Assembly (NCBI GenBank): GCA_030834835.1
Contig: JAUQXD010000551.1
Span: 1 to 8,999, forward strand
DNA from: Thermoflexales bacterium
GTDB lineage: Bacteria > Chloroflexota > Anaerolineae > Fen-1058
Length of the DNA: 8,999 nt
Reading direction: 5' to 3'
The position numbers and the translations under genes were made by a program. The notes beneath the pieces were generated by a model. The model searched no databases. It saw only the letters and a list, made by a program, of their open reading frames with translations, and was not told where the DNA came from. This document shows positions 1 through 5,167 of this stretch, one piece after another; within the stretch, counting starts at the first letter, position 1, and each line of letters starts with the position of its first letter.

Positions 1-92
1 TCCCTCCGTTGGCTAGACGTGCTGGGCGCGCCCGAATTGTACCATAGGTCCGATCGGGTCTTGGGCCTGATTTTCCGTTGCGTCACGAGATG

Positions 93-101
93 TGCTATGA
101 T
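93..101 (+). promoter_or_regulatory. Candidate extended -10 promoter of the kinase gene
   Basis: TATGAT at 96-101 differs from the TATAAT consensus at one base and is preceded by TG plus one base at 93-95, the extended -10 arrangement. No good -35 is present: TTTCCG at 72-77 (18-bp spacer) matches the consensus at only three positions, which an extended -10 can tolerate. Transcription would begin near 108 and leave a leader of about 20 nt before the ATG at 128. The promoter class is inferred from sequence only. Confidence 0.45.
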
Positions 102-115
102 ACGAGCATCGTACC

Positions 116-120
116 GGAAG
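116..120 (+). promoter_or_regulatory. Ribosome binding site for the ATG at 128
   Basis: GGAAG lies 7 nt upstream of ATG 128-130. It marks 128 as the original start of the receiver-kinase gene. The ATG at 317, where the uninterrupted frame begins, has no comparable purine-rich stretch before it. This contrast is the main reason to believe the coding sequence originally began at 128 and was later interrupted. Confidence 0.6.
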
Positions 121-127
121 TGGTCAC

Positions 128-316
128 ATGACGAACGAACACGTCTTAATTATCGACACCAATGAGGATACACGCCGCTGGATCATCAGCAGAGTCTTGC
201 AGCCGGCCGGTTAAATCTTCACGGAAGCCGCCCATGCCGACGAAGCCACCGGCAAACTCCCCATATTTCGGCCGCACGTCATACTGATCGCCCTGACGGC
301 GAACGTAGCGGCTGCC
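128..316 (+). pseudogene. N-terminal half of receiver domain, cut off by an in-frame TAA
   Basis: Reading from ATG 128 in the same frame as the kinase at 317 gives 28 codons, a TAA at 212-214, then 34 more open codons. The segment reads as the first half of a response-regulator receiver: hydrophobic strand VLII followed by Asp10, helix, and the third strand HVILIAL. It continues without shift into the second half, with Thr80 and Lys102-Pro-Phe. Only the TAA breaks it; TAT or TAC (Tyr) at that point would restore a full receiver. Asp10 of the acidic pocket is kept, but the second acidic position is Thr11 and the phosphoacceptor position is Ala55. Phosphorylation is therefore not expected even without the stop. 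It could be a recent nonsense mutation, a sequencing error, or a leader with reinitiation downstream; the sequence cannot decide. Confidence 0.65.
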
Positions 317-2272
317 ATGGATTTCATCCGCGCCAATGAAGCGACCAGCCCGGTCATTGCGTACACATCTTCGCCAGTGGTCGATGTACATCAGGCGGTG
401 CTACACGCCGGCGCGCGCGATCTGCTGGTCAAACCCTTTACCGATGAACGGCTGGCGCGCGCCATCGAGCGTGCGCTGCGCGAGGTCAAGGTTCGACGTG
501 AGCGCGACGATCTGCGTGAAACCACCGAACAGCAGTCGCAGGAGTTCAACGCGCTGTATACCGTGACCAAACAGGTGGCGGCGCTGCTTGATCTGGAAGA
601 GATTCTGGGCATGGTGGTGAGCGCCGCGGTCAATCTCACGGGCGCGGAAGAAGGCGCGTTGATGCTCCTGGATCAAAGCACCGGCGAACTATATCTGCGC
701 GCCAGCCGCTTCCTCAGCGAATCGGCTGTGCGCAAAGCGCGGGTCCGGGTGACCGACACTCTGATGGGGCGCGTGGTGCAGAGCCGCCGGCCGATCATGA
801 TGAGCACCGATGAGCTGGTGCGGGTGCAGAGTTCATACCTGGTCAAGTCGATCCTGAGCGTGCCGCTGCTGTTCGCCGATCGGGTGACGGGCGTCCTGAG
901 TGTGGACAACAAACGATCGGGCCGCAAGTTCAACGAGCATGAAGTACATCTGCTATCGACTCTGGCCGATTCGGCCGCTATCGCCATCGAGCATGCGCAG
1001 CTGTTTGGTGAAGTGCGCCGCCGCGCCGGTGAACTGGCCGCGCTGATTGAAATCGATCGGCACATTTCATCGACGCTGGATTTGACCGTGGTGCTGGAGC
1101 GCATCGCCGCGCATGCGCAAGAGTTGCTTCACTCGGATGACAGCGAAGTGTATCTGCTGGAACCTGACGGACAGACCCTGCGGGCGATTGTGGCGTTGGG
1201 CGACTACGCGGAACAGATCAAGGCGCAGCCTTTACAGTTGGGGCAGGGCATCGTCGGCCTGGTGGCGCAAACCGGCGTGGCCGAAGTGGTCAACGACACC
1301 CGTCGCGATCCGCGCAGCACTGCCATCCCCGGTACGCCTCAGATTCAAGAGTCGCTGGTCTGTGCGCCATTGATTTTTAAGCAGAGACTGCTGGGGGTGA
1401 TGACGGCCGTGCGCAACGGCGAGCATCCGGTGTTCGAGGCCGGCGACCTGGACTTCCTCCAGGGGTTGGCCGGTCAGGCCGCCATTGCCATCGAGAATGC
1501 CCGGCTGTATGCCAACGAGCGCCAGCGCGCCGAAGAGTTGCTGCAGACGCTGGAGAAACAGCGCGAACTCGATCGCCTGCGCAGCGAATTCATTCAAAAC
1601 ATGTCGCATGAACTGCGCACCCCACTGGCGATTGTGCGCGGTTATGCCGAACTGCTGGACAGCGGGGAATTGGGCGCACTGCCGCCCGAACAACAGGCCT
1701 CTGTTTCGGTGATGGCCCGCCGCGCCCGGATGCTGAGCAAGATGCTCGATGATCTCCTGGCGATCCTCACGGCCGAAACCGGCGAGAGCGCCCGCCACCC
1801 GATCGATCTGAGGCAGCTCGTCGAAAGCATGGTGGCCGATTTCCAGGCGGTAGTCCGCCAGGCCCGATTGACCATCGTGGCCGACCTGGGGCCGGATGTG
1901 CCGGCCATTCTGGGCGATATGGTTCAACTGCGGCGGATGCTGGACAATTTGCTGAGCAATGCCGTCAAGTTTACACCGGCCGGCGGTCAGATCGCGGTTC
2001 GGCTGCACCGGATCAATCAGCACGTGCGGTTAGAAGTTGCCGATACCGGTATCGGGATTCCCCGCGAAAAGTTGGCCCGCATCTTTGAACGCTTCTATCA
2101 GGTGGATGGCAGCACTACACGGCGCTACGGCGGCGTGGGCCTGGGCCTGGCGTTGGTCAAAGAGATTGTCGAAACCCACGGCGGCACGGTTGCGGTCGAA
2201 AGCGAAGTCGAGCGAGGCACCACCTTCTGTGTGACATTGCCCATCGACGGCGGACCGCCGCACGACGACTAA
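317..2272 (+). CDS. GAF-GAF sensor histidine kinase with partial receiver remnant
   Basis: Soluble sensor kinase (651 aa from ATG 317), expected to autophosphorylate on His and signal to an unidentified response regulator. Residues 1-50 are the second half of a receiver (Lys39-Pro-Phe is its conserved Lys motif). A charged linker at 45-78 is probably a coiled coil. GAF domain 1 spans about 80-230 and GAF domain 2 about 240-398. A coiled-coil stretch at 398-424 leads to the HisKA domain with the phosphoacceptor His431 in MSHELRTP. The ATPase domain has its N box at DNLLSNAVKF (Asn544, Asn548), G1 at DTGIGI (576-581), the F box around Phe590-Phe593, and G2 at GGVGLGL (605-611). All catalytic boxes are intact. 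No membrane segment or signal peptide is seen, so it should be cytosolic and sense a small ligand or redox/light cue through the GAF domains; the ligand is unknown. The original start was probably 128, upstream of an in-frame stop. Starting at 317 lacks a clear ribosome binding site, so expression is uncertain. Confidence 0.9.
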   Translation: MDFIRANEATSPVIAYTSSPVVDVHQAVLHAGARDLLVKPFTDERLARAIERALREVKVRRERDDLRETTEQQSQEFNALYTVTKQVAALLDLEEILGMVVSAAVNLTGAEEGALMLLDQSTGELYLRASRFLSESAVRKARVRVTDTLMGRVVQSRRPIMMSTDELVRVQSSYLVKSILSVPLLFADRVTGVLSVDNKRSGRKFNEHEVHLLSTLADSAAIAIEHAQLFGEVRRRAGELAALIEIDRHISSTLDLTVVLERIAAHAQELLHSDDSEVYLLEPDGQTLRAIVALGDYAEQIKAQPLQLGQGIVGLVAQTGVAEVVNDTRRDPRSTAIPGTPQIQESLVCAPLIFKQRLLGVMTAVRNGEHPVFEAGDLDFLQGLAGQAAIAIENARLYANERQRAEELLQTLEKQRELDRLRSEFIQNMSHELRTPLAIVRGYAELLDSGELGALPPEQQASVSVMARRARMLSKMLDDLLAILTAETGESARHPIDLRQLVESMVADFQAVVRQARLTIVADLGPDVPAILGDMVQLRRMLDNLLSNAVKFTPAGGQIAVRLHRINQHVRLEVADTGIGIPREKLARIFERFYQVDGSTTRRYGGVGLGLALVKEIVETHGGTVAVESEVERGTTFCVTLPIDGGPPHDD

Positions 2273-2322
2273 CTTGACGACGGTCGCACACAACGCTCCT
2301 ACTCAGATATTCGCCCTTGAGT

Positions 2323-2353
2323 GTGTCATTCCGAGCGGAGCGAGGAATGACAC
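2323..2353. repeat. Inverted repeat between convergent genes, GTGTCATTCC arms
   Basis: Perfect 10-bp arms at 2323-2332 and 2344-2353 flank an 11-nt loop (GAGCGGAGCGA). This core (CATTCCGAGCGGAGCGAGGAATG) resembles a dispersed repeat often seen in environmental bacterial genomes, where spurious translation gives peptides such as VIPRSARND; that link is from memory. It lies in the 126-nt gap between the stop codons of the kinase and lysA. It could form a hairpin in transcripts from either side, but no T-tract follows on either strand, so a classical intrinsic terminator is not supported. Confidence 0.7.
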
Positions 2354-2360
2354 TTGCCGA

Positions 2361-2393
2361 ATAAAACACAGGTAGTTCAGCGGCTGCCCGTGT
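2361..2393 (-). terminator. Candidate intrinsic terminator downstream of lysA
   Basis: On the - strand a 7-bp stem (ACACGGG with CCTGTGT, one G-U pair; + coordinates 2387-2393 and 2366-2372) with a 14-nt loop begins just after the lysA stop and is followed by TTTTATT. The position and T-rich tail fit a Rho-independent terminator. The stem is short and contains a wobble, so the call is tentative. Confidence 0.4.
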
Positions 2394-2398
2394 CCCCT

Positions 2399-3646
2399 TC
2401 ATCCGGCATTTTCCAACTCGATCAAGTCTTCCCGCGTTTCGCGGCGGCGAATCAACCGCGCCGTCGCGCCGTCGATCAGCACTTCGGCGGGACGCGGACG
2501 GCTGTTGTAATTCGACGCCATCGACATACCGTAGGCTCCCGCATTGAAGACGATCACGCGATCACCCCGCCTGAGAATCGGCAACACCCGATCGGTCCCC
2601 AGCACGTCCGCGGATTCGCACACCGGCCCGACGATGTCCGATCTGCGATCGGTGTCGGCCAATTCAGTCGTTTCTTCCCCACGGTTCACGGCTTCGATGT
2701 GATGATACGCCTCGTACAGAGCCGGGCGGATCAACTCCGTCATGCTGGCATCCACCACGACGATGCGGCGGCCGTCGCGCGGCTTGATGTACTGCACGGT
2801 GGCGATCAGCGCGCCCGCATCCGCACTGATCGATCGACCCGGTTCGATCGCGATCTCGAATGATCGATCTTTGAGCACAGGAATAATCTTTTCGGCAAAG
2901 GCGGCCGGTTCGGGAAAGTGATCGGTCGGACGATAGGCCACCGGGAAGCCGCCACCCAGATCGAGACAGCGGATGGGGTGAAGTTCGGTTAGCGGCAGAA
3001 TGCGCTCGATCGCCGCCACGGTCCCATCAGGTGTAGCCAGTTGCGATCCGATGTGGATGTGTAAACCGGCGATGTCCAGATGTGGATAACGATTCGCGTT
3101 TTGCAAAATCGAGCGCGCTTCGGCCACATCGATCCCGAATTTAGATCGATGCCCGCCGGTGGCGATGTGATGATGCGTGTCGGCCTCGACCGACGGGTTG
3201 ACGCGCAGCGCGATTGAGGAGCGGCACGATCGGGCCGCCGCGATCTCTTCGAGCACGTCGAGTTCCTGCGCCGATTCGACGTTGATCCAGCCTGCGCCCT
3301 GATCGATCGCGTATTCCAGTTCGGCGCGCGTTTTGCCCACGCCTGCAAAGACGATGGTCGCTGGCGCAGCCCCGGCCTTCAGCGCGCGAAACAACTCGCC
3401 GCCGGACACGACATCGAAACCGGAACCGAGATCGCGCAGCACGCGCAGCAGCGCGCCGTTGGCGTTGGATTTGACCGAGAAATGCAGGTGCGCGTTGAGC
3501 GGTGCGAAGGCGTCGGCCACGCGGCGATAATTGGCTTCCAATTGCGCGCGACTGTAGACGTAGAGCGGCGTGCCGAATTGATCGGCCAGGTCGCTAATGG
3601 CGCAGTCTTCGCACCACCACGCTTGATCGGTGAAATGAAAACTCAT
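2399..3646 (-). CDS. lysA: Diaminopimelate decarboxylase
   Basis: PLP-dependent enzyme that decarboxylates meso-2,6-diaminopimelate to L-lysine, the last step of the diaminopimelate lysine pathway, in the cytosol. The 415-residue length is usual for the family. The N-terminal alanine-racemase-like barrel carries the Schiff-base lysine Lys59 in FSVKSN, the HIGSQ motif at 198-202, the glycine-rich phosphate-binding GGGFP at 231-235, and EPGR at 268-271. The C-terminal beta domain has the catalytic Cys343 in CESAD, which completes the active site across the dimer, the Tyr372 motif NAGAYG, and ASNYNSRPRP near the end. RPALYEAYHHI (307-317) is also typical. The start at 3646 is supported by AGAGGAG (3653-3659) six nt upstream. 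It is the last gene of the leftward run, separated from the amidohydrolase by a terminator-like repeat, so it may have its own promoter or depend on readthrough. Carboxynorspermidine decarboxylase is a related alternative, but the motifs fit LysA. Confidence 0.95.
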   Translation of the reverse strand: MSFHFTDQAWWCEDCAISDLADQFGTPLYVYSRAQLEANYRRVADAFAPLNAHLHFSVKSNANGALLRVLRDLGSGFDVVSGGELFRALKAGAAPATIVFAGVGKTRAELEYAIDQGAGWINVESAQELDVLEEIAAARSCRSSIALRVNPSVEADTHHHIATGGHRSKFGIDVAEARSILQNANRYPHLDIAGLHIHIGSQLATPDGTVAAIERILPLTELHPIRCLDLGGGFPVAYRPTDHFPEPAAFAEKIIPVLKDRSFEIAIEPGRSISADAGALIATVQYIKPRDGRRIVVVDASMTELIRPALYEAYHHIEAVNRGEETTELADTDRRSDIVGPVCESADVLGTDRVLPILRRGDRVIVFNAGAYGMSMASNYNSRPRPAEVLIDGATARLIRRRETREDLIELENAG

Positions 3647-3652
3647 CGGCTA

Positions 3653-3659
3653 CTCCTCT
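3653..3659 (-). promoter_or_regulatory. Ribosome binding site of lysA
   Basis: AGAGGAG on the - strand, six nt before the ATG at 3644-3646. It fixes the lysA start. Only about 35 nt separate the preceding T-tract from the start codon, and I see no convincing -10/-35 pair in that space. Confidence 0.75.
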
Positions 3660-3681
3660 GATCGAATTCAAATCGGCCTTG

Positions 3682-3752
3682 AAAAAACGATCCACGAAGG
3701 ACACGAAGATCACGAAGGGTTGCTTCGTGTTACTTCGTGTCCTTCGTGGATC
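3682..3752 (-). terminator. Repeat-derived long hairpin with T6 tail, terminator-like
   Basis: Perfect 20-bp arms at 3689-3708 and 3733-3752 extend inward by another seven pairs after a small bulge, leaving a loop of about 5 nt (3718-3722). Each arm is made of CACGAAG units: direct copies begin at 3693, 3702 and 3711 (9-bp period), and inverted copies CTTCGTG begin at 3723, 3733 and 3742. On the - strand the stem is followed after one base by six T residues (3682-3687 as A on the + strand), which is the layout of a Rho-independent terminator for the amidohydrolase gene just upstream. CACGAAG arrays of this kind are a dispersed repeat type in many environmental genomes (from memory), so the terminator role is probably secondary. 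Confidence 0.65.
3689..3752. repeat. CACGAAG-unit inverted repeat
   Basis: The same element described as a repeat: three CACGAAG units facing three CTTCGTG units in the amidohydrolase-lysA gap. The 9-bp unit spacing is a multiple of three, so a short open frame runs through it (about 3679-3957 on the + strand), but this is a by-product of the repeat and not a gene. Confidence 0.85.
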
Positions 3753-3768
3753 AATCGTGGTTGGAAAT

Positions 3769-5124
3769 TTAGGCGTTTTCCTGCGCCGTTATTTCCTCGA
3801 AGCGCTGCCACACTTTCGGCGCGATGACGCGAGCTTCGGCGGCGATGCGTTCTTCATCGAGCGTCAACAAGACCCGATCGCGCATCAGTACTTTGCCGCC
3901 GACGATGGTCGTGGTAACGTGCGAACCATCGACGCCAAAGATGATCTGCCACGGTAAGTTGCCGGCCGATAACGGCGTGTACGGGAAATAGTCCAGGAAG
4001 ACGATGTCGGCATACGCGCCGGGCGTCAACTCGCCGACGGGTTTGGGCCAGAACAGCGAAGCGATCTGCGCGTTATTCTCGTACGCGAGGCGCGTCACGG
4101 TGTCGCCGCTCATCGCGCGCGGATCGTGCATCGCGGCCTTGTGCACGAAGTAGGCGGCCTTCATTTCACTGTACATGTTATTGCTCATGCCGTCGTTGCC
4201 CAGGCCCACTGTTACGCCCGCATCCAGCATCGCTTGCACGCGCGCGGCGCCGACGGCGTTGTTCATGTTGCTGCGCGGCTGGTGACTGACCTTCGTCTTC
4301 GTCTTGGCGAGCAGGGCAATCTCGGCATCGTTGACGTGCACGCAGTGCGCGGATAACGTCTTTTCGCCCAGCACATTCGCCGCGCGCAGATGCTCGCCCA
4401 CGCGCACCCCGTAGGTGCGTTCTGCGTGGACTTCGTCGGCGGCGTCTTCGGCCACGTGGACGTGAAAGCCCAGACCCAGCGCATGCGCTTCGGCCACGCA
4501 CCGATCGAGCGTTTCCAGCCCGACGGTGAAGGAGGCGTGCAGGCCGAAGGAGGCAGCAAGTGATGACGAGTGACGAGTGACGAGTGACTTAGCAAAACGG
4601 ACATTTTCGGCGATACCGGCTTTCGCGCCCTCTGGCCCGTTGCGATCGGTGACCTCGTAGCATTCGCACACGCGCAGGCCCGATTGCACGATCGCGTCCG
4701 CACAGATGTCCAGCGAGCCGTCGATCATGTTCGGGCTGGCGTGGTGATCGATCAACGTGGTGGTGCCGTTGCGGATCGCGTCGATGAGGCAGACCAGCGC
4801 CGAGAGGCGGATGCTGTCTTCGTCAAGGGCGCGATCGAGCCGCCACCATAGTTTTTCCAGTATCTCCAGGAAGTTTTTCGCCGGTGCGCCGGGAATCGCC
4901 ATGCCGCGCGCAAACGCGCCGTAAAAATGAGTGTGGCCGCAGATCGAGCCGGGCAAGACCAGCTGCCCCTTCGCGTCGAGTTTGTCCGCGTCGGAATAAC
5001 GCGCCAGCAAATCGGGCGTCGGGCCGATGGCGACGATCTGATCGCCTTCGACGTAGATCGCGCCGTCGTCGATGACTTGCGGGTTTTTGCCAAACGTTGC
5101 GATGCGGCCATGGGTGATCAACAT
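3769..5124 (-). CDS. ssnA: SsnA-type amidohydrolase (putative aminohydrolase)
   Basis: Metal-dependent hydrolase of the COG0402 ATZ/TRZ type (451 aa), expected to deaminate an amine-bearing ring or similar substrate in the cytosol; the true substrate of SsnA is not established. Visible landmarks are HTH at 64-66, the SsnA-like block KLWWRLDRALDE (91-102), IDHHASP (125-131), TDRN (159-162), HVHVAE with His223 and Glu226, SAH with His260, RSNMNNAVG (284-292) and GNDG with Asp311. His64, His66, His223, His260 and Asp311 match the metal and catalytic set of the family. The start at 5124 is supported by AAGGAG eight nt upstream. The gene lies 43 nt after the exported-protein gene. Residues 180-188 (SLVTRHSSS) are encoded by a heptameric DNA repeat and replace a variable stretch before the ASFGLHASFTV strand. 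SsnA is usually linked with selenium-dependent molybdenum hydroxylase genes, none of which is seen here. Amidohydrolase assignment is firm; the SsnA name is somewhat less so. Confidence 0.9.
   Translation of the reverse strand: MLITHGRIATFGKNPQVIDDGAIYVEGDQIVAIGPTPDLLARYSDADKLDAKGQLVLPGSICGHTHFYGAFARGMAIPGAPAKNFLEILEKLWWRLDRALDEDSIRLSALVCLIDAIRNGTTTLIDHHASPNMIDGSLDICADAIVQSGLRVCECYEVTDRNGPEGAKAGIAENVRFAKSLVTRHSSSLAASFGLHASFTVGLETLDRCVAEAHALGLGFHVHVAEDAADEVHAERTYGVRVGEHLRAANVLGEKTLSAHCVHVNDAEIALLAKTKTKVSHQPRSNMNNAVGAARVQAMLDAGVTVGLGNDGMSNNMYSEMKAAYFVHKAAMHDPRAMSGDTVTRLAYENNAQIASLFWPKPVGELTPGAYADIVFLDYFPYTPLSAGNLPWQIIFGVDGSHVTTTIVGGKVLMRDRVLLTLDEERIAAEARVIAPKVWQRFEEITAQENA
4564..4588. repeat. 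Tandem heptamer TGACGAG inside the amidohydrolase gene
   Basis: Three complete TGACGAG units (4564-4570, 4571-4577, 4578-4584) plus a partial TGAC (4585-4588), preceded by another TGA. On the coding strand it reads (CTCGTCA)n and gives Ser-Leu-Val-Thr-Arg-His-Ser-Ser in frame. It resembles dispersed heptamer repeats usually found between genes, here lying inside a conserved enzyme gene. Confidence 0.85.
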
Positions 5125-5167
5125 GTCGCAATCTCCTTAGCGATGACACAGTGTGTGCCAGAATATA
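5125..5167 (-). promoter_or_regulatory. Short gap before ssnA with ribosome binding site
   Basis: TAAGGAGAT (5131-5139 on the - strand) contains AAGGAG eight nt before the ATG and sets the ssnA start. TATATT (complement of 5162-5167), beside the preceding stop codon, could be a -10 element, but no supporting -35 is seen. Co-transcription with the exported-protein gene is at least as likely. Confidence 0.55.

Noticed and set aside
24..33. GGGCGCGCCC palindrome upstream of the kinase promoter
   Set aside because: A single 10-bp GC palindrome is not enough to call an operator; it lies about 60 bp before the -10 and has no second copy.
1..171. Open + strand frame from the window edge to a TGA at 169-171
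   Set aside because: About 56 codons with no recognisable motif. It runs over the promoter and start of the kinase gene in another frame and probably is not the tail of an upstream gene, although this cannot be excluded at the edge.
1232..2023. 263-residue open frame on the - strand inside the kinase gene
   Set aside because: Antisense shadow of a well-supported kinase, with no recognisable domain; long antisense frames are expected at this GC content.
2354..2863. 169-residue + strand open frame over the 3' part of lysA
   Set aside because: It is antisense to the conserved C-terminal domain of LysA and has composition typical of a shadow frame (His/Arg/Asp rich).
3679..3957. 92-residue + strand open frame starting with MKKRSTKDTKITKG
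   Set aside because: Its beginning is a translation of the CACGAAG repeat and its remainder is antisense to the amidohydrolase gene.
4564..4588. Possible CRISPR-like array
   Set aside because: The units are 7 bp and directly abutting with no spacers, so it is a simple tandem repeat.
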